A DNA stretch of 64,000 bases, taken from Gammaproteobacteria bacterium. Lineage in GTDB: Bacteria > Pseudomonadota > Gammaproteobacteria > Enterobacterales > Alteromonadaceae. The stretch spans positions 1 through 64,000 of the forward strand of contig JAHJZX010000067.1 in NCBI GenBank assembly GCA_018826295.1, in the 5' to 3' direction. The notes beneath the pieces were generated by a model that was given only the letters and a program-made list of their open reading frames with translations, had not been told where the DNA came from and did not search any database. A program made the translations under genes and the position numbers. Below, one piece after another: positions 39,071-47,184 of the stretch (position 1 is its first letter; each line of letters starts with the position of its first letter).

Positions 39071-41128
39071 TCACTCTGATTTTAGGCTTAGGTGGTATAT
39101 ATCACCCTGTAACTCTGCATGGCGCACCAGTACGGTATTTGGCTGACGCACGCTAAAATGGCGGATAAACCGTGCTGGTTCGGCCTGATGCAGACTGGTG
39201 GTTAAACTGGCCAGATCCAGGCTGTAAATGCCCTGATCTGGCTGATAGTAGTACAACTTGTTGTGATCGATATGCCAGTTTAACCAGTTTATTTTATCAA
39301 ACTGCGCCAGCAATAAAGTTTCGTCCGCGGTGGCCAGATCTTTGCGCCACAGGCCATCCTGATGATACTTGCTAAAATACAAGCTGCCCTGCCACAGCCG
39401 CCCGCTATAGCCGCCCTGCGTAGTGAGCTGCTGTTCAATCTTATTGCTTAAGTCATGCAGCCAGAGTTGCCAGTCACCGTCGCGCCAACTACTGTACAGC
39501 AGCTGGTTGGCGTGCTGGCCCCAATTTACCACACCAACTTTATGTTGGGCCGGTAGCAACTGATGTAACTTACCGGTGGCGACCTCAACGCTATAGGCGG
39601 CGTCGTCTTTACTAAACAACAGTTGGCTGTCATCAGCCGACCATTCCAACCGCACAAAGCCTGGCGTGCCGGGTAATTCGGCCAGCAAGCGCTCTGCACC
39701 GTTATCCTGTTGCAACCACAGTTGATGCCGGCCAGACCGGTTAGTCAGAAAAGCCAGCTGGCGCGTATCATGCGCCAAGCGCGGCATAAGATCGGCTCTT
39801 GAGCTGTTGATGCGCAATACCGCCTCGTCGCCGGCGTTGCTATGCCAGATATCAGCATTGAATTCAGTACTGCTGAAATACAGGCCGCCAGCGGCGGCAA
39901 CCAACGAGTTGATCGGATCAGCTGCCTGATACAACGGCAGCAACTTAGCCGTTGGCAAATGATACTGGTACAGCATCTGGCCGGCACTGATTAGCAGCAG
40001 CTGTTCGCTGTACCAGGTTAACGCTGTCGCCCGCAGTGGCAGAGTCTGCGCCGCGCTGATGGCGGCGTTGTCAGGGCTTAGCAATAATAGCTCTGTCGTG
40101 TCTGCGGTTAAGTAACGTAATACTGCCAGCTGGTCAGCTGACGCCGCTACAGCAATATCGCCCAGACCGGAGTAATCGCTTGGCAACAGGGTTAGCTGGC
40201 GTAGTGCCGTACTGGCGATATTCAGCTGATAAATCTGGTACGGTTGGGTTTTATCTGCCCGCTGGCGAAAATACACGCTTGTGCCATCCGGCTGCCAGCT
40301 TAGCAACGGTATATTGTCGGCCGGACACTGATGCAGCAGCCGGCTTGCACTCTGTTCTGGCTCTGGTTCTGACGGCCTGGTTGACTGCAGCATTAAGCGG
40401 CAGCCTTCAGCGCCAAACTGTACAAAAGCAAACTGACTGCCGTCCGGACTGATGGCCGCATAAGCACTTTGCTGACTGGCCGGTGTCAGCGCACGGTGGC
40501 TGCCGTCTGTCAGGTTGTTTAGCCAAATCTGCGAATGGCCCTGCCCGGTCTGGCGCTGGTACAACAAATTGCTAGCGGCCCCGTCAATACTAAGCTGGCT
40601 TTCCACACCGTTAAAGCTGCTGTGTGGCGCCAAGGTGCCGGCGCTAAGGCGTTGCTGTGGTGTCAGGCTAATAAACCACAGCAGCACGGCAACCAGCAGC
40701 GCCGGCACAGCCCGGTACAATACTGCCTGCCGGTTGCGGCCTGATTGTACATGCGCTAACGGCGGTGGCTTGGCTACAGCTGCGGCAACAGTCGCCACAG
40801 CGGTAGCGTCCACTAATAAGCGATAGCCCAGCTTGGGCAGGGTTTCGATATAGTCGCGGCTTTGATCCAGGCTGGCAAAGGCTTTACGCAGCATCGACAC
40901 GGCGCGGTTAATGGCGCTGTCACTGACAATGCGGCCCTGCCATGCCCGGGCAATCAGCGTATCGCGGCTTACAACCTGGCCCGCTGCCTGCAACAAGCAC
41001 AGCAACAGTTGATGCTGGCGTGGCTCCAGATACAGCTGCTGCGCCGCGCTACTAAGCTGACGCTGATTGGCGTCATAGTGTAGCGATCCCAACTGCCATA
41101 GGCCCTCTGCGGTTAAAAGTGTTGTCAT
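39071..41128 (-). CDS. CadC-like membrane regulator with periplasmic beta-propeller
   Basis: 685 residues. The N-terminal OmpR-type winged helix (about 1-110; LEPRQHQLLLCLLQAAGQVV, RDTLIARAWQGRIVSDSAIN) is cytoplasmic. One transmembrane helix (VPALLVAVLLWFISL, near 145-160) links it to a TolB/WD40-like propeller (about 180-685) with repeats such as SAYAAISPDGSQFAFVQFG and RLEWSADDSQLLFSK. It is a one-component sensor, likely reading a periplasmic signal. The target genes are not evident; the divergent hydrolase gene starts 107 bp away and is a candidate. Confidence 0.85.
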   Translation of the reverse strand: MTTLLTAEGLWQLGSLHYDANQRQLSSAAQQLYLEPRQHQLLLCLLQAAGQVVSRDTLIARAWQGRIVSDSAINRAVSMLRKAFASLDQSRDYIETLPKLGYRLLVDATAVATVAAAVAKPPPLAHVQSGRNRQAVLYRAVPALLVAVLLWFISLTPQQRLSAGTLAPHSSFNGVESQLSIDGAASNLLYQRQTGQGHSQIWLNNLTDGSHRALTPASQQSAYAAISPDGSQFAFVQFGAEGCRLMLQSTRPSEPEPEQSASRLLHQCPADNIPLLSWQPDGTSVYFRQRADKTQPYQIYQLNIASTALRQLTLLPSDYSGLGDIAVAASADQLAVLRYLTADTTELLLLSPDNAAISAAQTLPLRATALTWYSEQLLLISAGQMLYQYHLPTAKLLPLYQAADPINSLVAAAGGLYFSSTEFNADIWHSNAGDEAVLRINSSRADLMPRLAHDTRQLAFLTNRSGRHQLWLQQDNGAERLLAELPGTPGFVRLEWSADDSQLLFSKDDAAYSVEVATGKLHQLLPAQHKVGVVNWGQHANQLLYSSWRDGDWQLWLHDLSNKIEQQLTTQGGYSGRLWQGSLYFSKYHQDGLWRKDLATADETLLLAQFDKINWLNWHIDHNKLYYYQPDQGIYSLDLASLTTSLHQAEPARFIRHFSVRQPNTVLVRHAELQGDIYHLSLKSE

Positions 41129-41234
41129 AAGGTACCCGGTAAGCTTTTCATCACAAAATCATCATTGTTATGGCCACGGCAAAAGCGCAATAACGGCTTA
41201 GGCTTGACCTGCAATCGGTTAACAGGAAACTAAT

Positions 41235-43043
41235 ATGAAACAGCCTATAAACACAATAGCCGCAATCATACTGCTGCTGACACTGGCCGGTTGTCAGTCG
41301 TCAGATAGCAATAATGAGCCACCTAAAGCTGAAGACACCGCGCAGCAGATCCAGCTCGGCGGACGCAGTTATTTGCTGGCACTGCCGCAGAATTACCAAA
41401 GCAGCAACAGTTACAAATTACTGCTGGCGTTCCATCCGTCAGGTGGTACATCGCAAGAAATGCGCTCTTTAAGTCAGTTTGACAAGCTAAGCTCCGACTA
41501 CATCGTCGCCTATCCAAAATCAGAACAGGTAGAATGGAATGAAGGCTGCGACTGCAATATTGCTCACCGGCTTGGTGCGGATGATCTGGGTTTTACGCAA
41601 AATGTCATTAACGATATCCGCCAGCGGCATAGCATTGCCGAAGGTGAAATTTACGCCGCCGGCTTTTCGCAGGGCGGGTTGTTTGTGCAAAACCTGGCCT
41701 GTAACCTCAGCGATACCTTTAAAGCGGTAGCCGTGGTGGCGGCGCCTATGTCAATTCAGCTGGCGTCCAGCTGCGCGCCGCAGCAGCCGGTGTCAATCAT
41801 GATGGTGCATGGTACCGCCGATCCGGTGCTGCCTTACAACGGCCTGGTGCACAGTAACTTTGGTTTGATCAGCTCGCCGGACGCCATTGCCCTGCTGGCG
41901 GAGAAAAACAGCGGTTTACCCTATGCACTGCAGAAAACGCTCAACGCCAACGTCAGCCTGAGCAGCTACCACAATGGCCAACAGAAGTTTCAGCTGTACA
42001 GTATGAAAGACGGCGGCCATAACTGGCAATACGCCGGTTTTGACAGTAGCCGCGAGATCCTGAAATTTTTTGCCAGCACCGGGCAGCCTGAACTGCCCGA
42101 GCACTCGCAGCTGGTCAGCACCGAACGGGGACAGTTTCACGTCCGCGCCATGGGGTTGAATAATCCGGGGCCGGCCGTCGTACTGTTAGCCGGGCCTAAC
42201 TATAACTACCACAGCGACAGCGCCTGGTTTGCAGCCGTCCAGCCGCTACTGGCACAACAGTACCGGGTATACAGTATCGACCGGCTGGGTAATGCTTACA
42301 GCAGCACCAGCGAAGACCTGTCGTACCGGCGCTTTGCTGATGATCTGGCGCTGGTATTGCAGCAACTGCAGGAAACGCAGGTAACACTGGTGGCCTTTGC
42401 CAGCAGCAGTATTAGCGCGCGCTGGTTTTATCAGCAATATCAGCAACAGTTTACTATTAACGCCATGCTGTATATCGACCCGGATATCCCATTAGCCCAT
42501 TCACTAAGCCTGTATCAGGGCTACCCGGCCGACTGGTATCTGGCCAATTTGCAGGCCTTAATACCACACCTCGGCGCCGGTAACTGGACCGCCAGAACGC
42601 AGCAGAAGCTGAATATCGAATATCAGGAAGTACAGCAGTTGGTTGGCCAAAACAATGTTCAACTGGACTGGAGTTACTTTGAGCAAATAATGCAATTGCG
42701 CTTACTTATTCCGCAGCAGCAGGCCCGAGCCAGAGAAATTGCCGCTTACACAGCCGATTTGGACAGCTATGCCAGCTTGCCGATGGTCAGCGGCATACCG
42801 GTGAGTATTATTGACAGCGATTTTGAACAACAGCAAATCGAGCAGGCTGCCAACGAACCTGAACTGGCCGCAGCCTTGCAACAGTGGCAGCAAGAAGGCA
42901 GTGCCTGGAGCGCCGAGCAGGCTTCGCTGTCAAACGGCCAGTACATTGCTTTGTCCAATAGCGATCATCTGGTGCCATTACAGCAGCCGCAAAGCATAAA
43001 GCAGGCGCTGGATTGGTTGTTTAACCAGGCGCAATTGCCCTGA
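41235..43043 (+). CDS. two-domain lipoprotein alpha/beta-hydrolase (LpqC-like esterase plus second hydrolase)
   Basis: 602 residues. Lipobox LLTLAGCQSS. The first half (about 40-280) is like polyhydroxybutyrate depolymerase/feruloyl esterase LpqC proteins: LLLAFHPSGGTSQEM, the nucleophile serine in YAAGFSQGGLF (near 145), MMVHGTADPVLPY with an aspartate, and DGGHNW with the histidine. The second half (about 290-600) is another alpha/beta-hydrolase: VVLLAGPNYNYHSDSAWF, VYSIDRLGNAYSS. Its nucleophile elbow reads VAFASSSISARW rather than GxSxG, so it may be inactive. SNSDHLVPL is near the end. It is either a fused or a duplicated enzyme. Confidence 0.75.
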   Translation: MKQPINTIAAIILLLTLAGCQSSDSNNEPPKAEDTAQQIQLGGRSYLLALPQNYQSSNSYKLLLAFHPSGGTSQEMRSLSQFDKLSSDYIVAYPKSEQVEWNEGCDCNIAHRLGADDLGFTQNVINDIRQRHSIAEGEIYAAGFSQGGLFVQNLACNLSDTFKAVAVVAAPMSIQLASSCAPQQPVSIMMVHGTADPVLPYNGLVHSNFGLISSPDAIALLAEKNSGLPYALQKTLNANVSLSSYHNGQQKFQLYSMKDGGHNWQYAGFDSSREILKFFASTGQPELPEHSQLVSTERGQFHVRAMGLNNPGPAVVLLAGPNYNYHSDSAWFAAVQPLLAQQYRVYSIDRLGNAYSSTSEDLSYRRFADDLALVLQQLQETQVTLVAFASSSISARWFYQQYQQQFTINAMLYIDPDIPLAHSLSLYQGYPADWYLANLQALIPHLGAGNWTARTQQKLNIEYQEVQQLVGQNNVQLDWSYFEQIMQLRLLIPQQQARAREIAAYTADLDSYASLPMVSGIPVSIIDSDFEQQQIEQAANEPELAAALQQWQQEGSAWSAEQASLSNGQYIALSNSDHLVPLQQPQSIKQALDWLFNQAQLP

Positions 43044-43083
43044 ACCAACAACGCAGCCGGTATAACAGCCGGCTGCAACCGGC

Positions 43084-43593
43084 TTACTGGCAGGCACCGA
43101 GCCATTTGCCCTGCTGCTGCATGAGCAGTTGCTGTGGCTTACCCTCTATCACCGTCTCAACCTGCAGTGTGCCCTGATACGCTTTCGGGCTTAACAGACG
43201 AAACTCGCCGCTACCTTTGCTTGGCGGCTTGGTATCACACTGAAAACTAATGTGATAACCATCGTCTTTTTGCGTTACTTGCTGCTGACAACCGTCTTGT
43301 TGCGGCAATTTACCTGCCGCTATATCGGCCGCCGTCAGGCAAACTTCGATACTGCCGTTTTGCAAATTAACCGCCATGCCCTGGCTTTTCATCATGGCTT
43401 CCATCATTTGCCGTTGCTGTGCCGGCATACTGGCCAGCTGCTGTTGCATTTGCGCCATGGCACGCTCCAGTTCACCATCGCTACTTTGCAGTGTAAAACT
43501 GTGTTGCCATTTGCCCGGCTCCATCTGCAGCTGGGGCCCGGCCAGACTGCCGGTACTAACGCTGAGCATAAAAACCATTAGCCCTGTTTTCAT
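43084..43593 (-). CDS. DUF3617-type periplasmic protein
   Basis: 169 residues from the ATG at 43,593, chosen because a signal peptide (MKTGLMVFMLSVSTGSLAGP) follows; the upstream 25 codons overlap the dGTPase gene. MEPGKWQHSF, VCLTAADIAAGKLPQ with a conserved cysteine, and a second CQQQVTQKDDGYHISFQC match DUF3617. Function unknown. It follows the dGTPase gene on the same strand. Confidence 0.75.
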   Translation of the reverse strand: MKTGLMVFMLSVSTGSLAGPQLQMEPGKWQHSFTLQSSDGELERAMAQMQQQLASMPAQQRQMMEAMMKSQGMAVNLQNGSIEVCLTAADIAAGKLPQQDGCQQQVTQKDDGYHISFQCDTKPPSKGSGEFRLLSPKAYQGTLQVETVIEGKPQQLLMQQQGKWLGACQ

Positions 43594-43654
43594 CGCATAA
43601 TCCTGGTCAGAAGCTGTGCTGCTAACCATAGCTGGCGGGTCGGCTATTTGCCAG

Positions 43655-45112
43655 TCAGCACCTGACACAATTAACCAGTGTCTGGTACTCGTCTAAGGCA
43701 AAATGATCGGTCATACCACTGATGTAATCCTGCAATAACCGGCAGCGGTAATACAGCTCTAAAGCGCTGTCGTGCCCGGCTATGTCGGCCAGGGCCAGTT
43801 GATAGGCTGCCAGGTGCTTGTTGGGTAGCCGGTGTGCTAACCGTTGCTGCTGCGGTAGATGATAGGCCTGGTTTTGCAGCACATCGCTAAAATCGGCGGC
43901 AGACAGCTGTAATAACGGCAGATAGCTGTCGAGCAAACCGGCAATAATACGAAAGCCTTGTAATTCCAACGTTTCTACTTCGGCCTGGTTAAAAACAAAG
44001 CGACGCGCTACCTGTTTAAAGGTGGTGGTAATGGCATGGTACTGGCTGTCATCTTCCAGCAGGGCACGGTTTAAATGGCCATGGTAAACCGCATCCAGCT
44101 GTTCGATAAACTGCGCCGCCGCATGGCGTACCAGCGGGTGGATCATATTAACCCGCAATTTAATAAAAAATGCCGACGTTTTGTTAATGGGTTCGTCTGC
44201 TGCGCTATCGATGGCGGCTTTTATCAGCGCGGCAAAACTTTCGCTAGCGCCGCTATGGGTGCTGATCAACCGGCCCTGAGGTTCAATGGCAGTAAAAACC
44301 GCATTTAGCTCATTAGCCAGCTGCGGCAGGCTGAGTAAGCCTTTTTCTACCGCATCTTCAATATCGGCCAGGCAATACGAAATATCATCGGCGGCTTCCA
44401 TAATATAGGTCAGCGGGTGGCGGCAGCCCGCTGCCGTATCCAGCTGTTGCCACAACTGTTGCACCAGTTGCTGCTCGGCAAAATAATAGCCGGGCTTTTT
44501 TTGCAGATAACTTAACGCTTGCTCTTTAGCAGGTTTAACCGCAGTCGCCAACCGGGTGTATTTTAAAATACAGGCCAGTTGCGAGTAAGTCAGGTTCATC
44601 CGCTGCAGGCTGTGCACCAGCCTTATCGCCTGGGCATTGCCTTCAAACTGGGCCAGTTCGGTGCTCAGCGTTTGCCACAACACATTATCCTGCAACTGAT
44701 GTTGCGCACTTAGCGCCGGCAACGTCTGGCTAAACCAGGCATTGATGGCACTTTCACCACTGTGACCAAAGGGCGGGTTACCGACATCGTGCAGCAGGCA
44801 GGCCATTTCTACCAGCGATTCGAACGGCCGCTCCAACTCAGTTAAGCCATATTTTGCTTGCTCAGCGGGTGATAACAAACGATATATCGTTTGCACAATA
44901 AAGCGGCCGGTTTGCTGCACTTCCAGCGAATGGGTTAACCGGCTGCGCACTGCCGCATTGCGCTCCAGCGGAAATACCTGGGTTTTTTGCTGTAACCGGC
45001 GCACCGCTGCCGAATTAATAATGCGGCCACGATCGCTTTCCAATGCACTGTGCAAATCGCCAACACGGCTTTGTAGTACGCGGTCTGCTTTGATTTTATT
45101 GCGAAAATCCAT
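43655..45112 (-). CDS. dgt: dGTPase-like HD-domain triphosphohydrolase
   Basis: 485 residues. The HD metal site is intact: SRLTHSLEVQQTGR (His61), CLLHDVGNPPFGHSGE (His108-Asp109 and His117), and YIMEAADDISYCLADIED with the distal aspartate. Such enzymes hydrolyse dGTP to deoxyguanosine and triphosphate; they influence nucleotide pools, and some restrict phages. The HAD phosphatase gene lies 20 bp upstream on the same strand, probably one operon. Confidence 0.9.
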   Translation of the reverse strand: MDFRNKIKADRVLQSRVGDLHSALESDRGRIINSAAVRRLQQKTQVFPLERNAAVRSRLTHSLEVQQTGRFIVQTIYRLLSPAEQAKYGLTELERPFESLVEMACLLHDVGNPPFGHSGESAINAWFSQTLPALSAQHQLQDNVLWQTLSTELAQFEGNAQAIRLVHSLQRMNLTYSQLACILKYTRLATAVKPAKEQALSYLQKKPGYYFAEQQLVQQLWQQLDTAAGCRHPLTYIMEAADDISYCLADIEDAVEKGLLSLPQLANELNAVFTAIEPQGRLISTHSGASESFAALIKAAIDSAADEPINKTSAFFIKLRVNMIHPLVRHAAAQFIEQLDAVYHGHLNRALLEDDSQYHAITTTFKQVARRFVFNQAEVETLELQGFRIIAGLLDSYLPLLQLSAADFSDVLQNQAYHLPQQQRLAHRLPNKHLAAYQLALADIAGHDSALELYYRCRLLQDYISGMTDHFALDEYQTLVNCVRC

Positions 45113-45132
45113 AGCTTTGCCTCAGCTTGTGC

Positions 45133-45831
45133 TCAGTTGGTTAAGGCCGCCAGCTGCCGGAAGTCGACCTCGGTAAAGCAGCGTATTTTATGATCAGCAA
45201 TATCAAATTTGCTGTGTTGCCATTCGTGCGCCGCCGGTATGGCCACCACTGTCATACCGGCGGCTTTGGCGGCAGTCACACCGGCGAATGAGTCTTCAAA
45301 TACCAGACAATGCTGCGGCGCGACACCGAGTTTTTCAGCCGCCAGCAGGTAAATATCCGGCGCCGGCTTACCGTGCTTTACCAGATCGACGTGGCAGCAG
45401 GCAGTAAAATAATGCGCAATGTTCAGCCGCGCTAAGGTGGTATCCAACAACAATTGCGGCGAATTAGTGGCAACCGCCATTTTCAGCGGCGTGGCGGCGA
45501 TAACATCCAGTAAGGCCGGTAAACCGGTTTTCGCGCTGCCAGAGCTGGTAATACCGCTGGCAACAAAGTCGATAATACGCTGATACACCTGTGCCGGTAA
45601 CGGCCCGGGCCAGGGTTGGTGCTGATACCAGTGCGCGATCACGCTGACAGTGGTTAAGCCGGTGCTTTGCAGCAGCGGCGGCTGGTTAAAGTCAACGCCC
45701 AGCCCGCCTAAAATATGCTGCTCGGCCTGATGCCACAACGGCTCTGAGTCTATCAGTACGCCGTCCATATCAAAAATAACTGCCTGAAATGTCACGCTGT
45801 TTATCCACTGGCTGTGCTTTTGCAGCAGCAT
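45133..45831 (-). CDS. HAD-superfamily sugar phosphatase (HxpB/YniC-like)
   Basis: About 232 residues from the ATG at 45,831; a GTG at 45,795, just before FQAVIFDMDG, and an ATG at 45,879 are alternatives, and no strong RBS decides. FDMDGVLIDSEPLWHQAEQ is HAD motif I with cap, VATNSPQLLLD motif II, KHGKPAPDIYL motif III and VFEDSFAGVTAAKAAGM motif IV. The pattern fits hexitol or 2-deoxyglucose-6-phosphate phosphatases. It is the last chromosomal gene before the transposon end. Confidence 0.88.
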   Translation of the reverse strand: MLLQKHSQWINSVTFQAVIFDMDGVLIDSEPLWHQAEQHILGGLGVDFNQPPLLQSTGLTTVSVIAHWYQHQPWPGPLPAQVYQRIIDFVASGITSSGSAKTGLPALLDVIAATPLKMAVATNSPQLLLDTTLARLNIAHYFTACCHVDLVKHGKPAPDIYLLAAEKLGVAPQHCLVFEDSFAGVTAAKAAGMTVVAIPAAHEWQHSKFDIADHKIRCFTEVDFRQLAALTN

Positions 45832-45899
45832 AACATGGCAAAAGTGACTTTTGAGCAAATTGGGCAGGCTAGTTAGCAAATGTGCTTTAAGTTTTAACC

Positions 45900-45988
45900 G
45901 ATCTTGAAAGCGGAATCGGTTTGCCCTAAGCCAACCGTTGAAGCCCCGGATGGGCTGAGACGAGCCCCCATGGATGGGTTTACGGCGT
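45900..45988. repeat. possible intergenic palindromic repeat, interrupted by the transposon
   Basis: Between the HAD gene and the transposon terminus lies GATGGGCTGAGACGAGCCC (a 5-bp stem with a GAGACG loop), then CCCATGGATGGG and TTTACGGCGT. It looks like the REP-like intergenic elements common in Alteromonadales, recalled rather than checked. The last five bases, GGCGT (45,984-45,988), would be the target-site duplication if the terminus is correctly placed. Confidence 0.4.
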
Positions 45989-46092
45989 TGTTGCTAGTAC
46001 CATACTCTGACATAGTCACGCCTGTAAAAACAGTGATTTAAGTTAAAGATGAACCCATACTTTGACATAAAATATACCCATAGCCTGACAAA
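45989..46092 (+). mobile_element. left end of a Tn7-like (I-F3 CRISPR-associated) transposon
   Basis: The element starts TGTTGCTAGTACCATAC at 45,989. I recall the characterised Vibrio I-F3 element starting TGTTGATACAACCATA, which has the same layout. Three TnsB-site-like repeats follow: CCATACTCTGACATA (from 46,000), CCATACTTTGACATA (from 46,055) and CCATAGCCTGACAAA (from 46,078). Three separated sites are typical of a left end; right ends have closely packed sites. The CRISPR array and cas6 lie immediately inside, as expected for a left end. The right end and TnsABC were not found before 64,000, so only this boundary can be drawn. Confidence 0.85.
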
Positions 46093-46216
46093 ATGAAATG
46101 AAAGCTGAGTGGTAAAATTGAGAAATGTAATTTTATTACATATGGTCTTTAAGGGAGCTTCCTAACTTGATGGTCGACAATTCTGTTTGTGGAGTGACGT
46201 AGTGAGAGTGAATTGT

Positions 46217-46251
46217 AAAAAACTCCCCTCACAAAAATTGAGGAGAGTTTT
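46217..46251 (-). terminator. terminator of the CRISPR transcript
   Basis: A 13-bp inverted repeat with one mismatch (AAAACTCCCCTCA with TGAGGAGAGTTTT, 7-nt loop). On the minus strand it is followed by a run of six T. It overlaps the outer six bases of the diverged last repeat, so the array transcript would stop right behind it. Confidence 0.8.
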
Positions 46252-46453
46252 GTCTGCCTTTTCGGCAGTGAACTATAACCAGCCTTTTTGTCGTGCGATT
46301 CGAGCATTTTCAGCTGCCTACTCGGCAGTTCACCCTTTTTCCGCCTTACCTTTGGCATTGATTTTATTTTCAGCTGCCTACTCGGCAGTTCACTTGATTA
46401 TTTTGATTCGGCCATCGTCATTCATATTTTCAGCTGCCTACTCGGCAGTTCAC
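46246..46453 (-). CRISPR. type I-F3 CRISPR array: three standard repeats, three spacers, one diverged terminal repeat
   Basis: Read on the minus strand, repeats of 28 bp lie at 46,426-46,453, 46,366-46,393 and 46,306-46,333. They are identical and begin GTGAACTGCCGAGTAGGCAG: a CTGCC/GGCAG stem with a GAGTA loop and GAAAAT tail, as in type I-F. A fourth unit at 46,246-46,273 keeps the 60-bp period and the CTGCC/GGCAG stem, but loop and flanks differ (it begins GTTCACTGCCGAAAAGGCAG). Spacers are 32 bp. The array is 118 bp downstream of cas6 in the same direction; that 118 bp (46,454-46,571) holds no gene and may be the leader. Confidence 0.95.
46274..46305 (-). other. last spacer beside the diverged repeat: candidate homing guide
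   Basis: The 32-nt spacer begins GCTCGAATCGCACGACAAAA in guide orientation. In known I-F3 transposons the spacer next to atypical repeats matches the chromosomal attachment site and directs insertion there. One frame reads ARIARQKGWL, so a coding target is possible. No match was seen by eye in this window, consistent with the attachment site lying beyond the right (tnsA) end. Confidence 0.6.
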
Positions 46454-46571
46454 TATGAAGATTAGCCAATAAAAATTTTGATATCAATTAGTTGCAATCA
46501 AAATGAGGATAAAACCAAACAATTTAAGTTGTAACTCTGGTCATTATAAAACAGAGACTTATAGATGCATT

Positions 46572-47183
46572 TCAAAATAAAGTCAGTATGCTCGATAGTT
46601 CGGGTACTGAACCAATATGTATCTTGTTGGAGGCTAATCCGTACTTATTGAACTCCGGTTTTTGTTGAGTTGTAAGGCTTTCTTTTTGAACATGTAAAAG
46701 AAAGTCTTCTGAAGTTGTAGCACTTCCCATTGCAATGCAATGAAACGTTTCAAATTCTCTTTCTTTGTGGTGTTTAACAGGCTTAAACACTTCACCACGC
46801 GCTAGAGCTCGATTTTCCAGGCGCTTTAATCTCCGGCGAGTCTCGCCGACGAACATTTTCGCAATACCTTGATTTCGTTTAAACCTTACTTCCGCACAAT
46901 CTAGAGGCACTACTGCAACACTAGTAATGCTAAAAACCCCAAACTCAGCCATCTCTTTAAAGTAATGCTGTTGCTTTAGATCATCTAAGATAGATGCTTC
47001 AGTGTGGACAAAAGCAATCACATTACCGATAGAGCTATCTGTCCATGCCGGAAACGTCACGCCAAGTCCGTTTATATTACGTTTACAGAGAAAACCATGC
47101 ATAACTGAGATACAACGGCCCATAAGGAGTGCCAAGTTTGCATCTTTAGGGATGAACCGCACGGCAAAATAAAAGCGCTCCAT
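46572..47183 (-). CDS. cas6f: Cas6f (Csy4-like) CRISPR RNA endonuclease
   Basis: 203 residues, slightly longer than classic Csy4. FYFAVRFIPKDAN opens the ferredoxin-like fold, and His29 (SVMHGF) sits exactly where the catalytic histidine of Csy4 lies. The arginine-rich helix GETRRRLKRLENRALARGE (about 110-128) matches the repeat-binding helix. It processes the array transcript and stays bound to the 3' hairpin in the Cascade complex. It starts 1 bp after the cas7 stop (TAGTATG), the last protein gene of the tniQ-cas operon. Confidence 0.92.
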   Translation of the reverse strand: MERFYFAVRFIPKDANLALLMGRCISVMHGFLCKRNINGLGVTFPAWTDSSIGNVIAFVHTEASILDDLKQQHYFKEMAEFGVFSITSVAVVPLDCAEVRFKRNQGIAKMFVGETRRRLKRLENRALARGEVFKPVKHHKEREFETFHCIAMGSATTSEDFLLHVQKESLTTQQKPEFNKYGLASNKIHIGSVPELSSILTLF

Positions 47184-47184
47184 A

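Noticed and set aside
45900-45988. A tRNA or other RNA gene as the attachment site beside the transposon
   Set aside because: No cloverleaf or 4.5S-like fold could be built, and the homing-type spacer does not match here; this side is the left end, away from the expected attachment site.
46187-46465. A 92-codon plus-strand frame with repeated FSAAYSAVH motif
   Set aside because: It is the translation of the CRISPR repeats; the 60-bp period is a multiple of three, which keeps the frame open.
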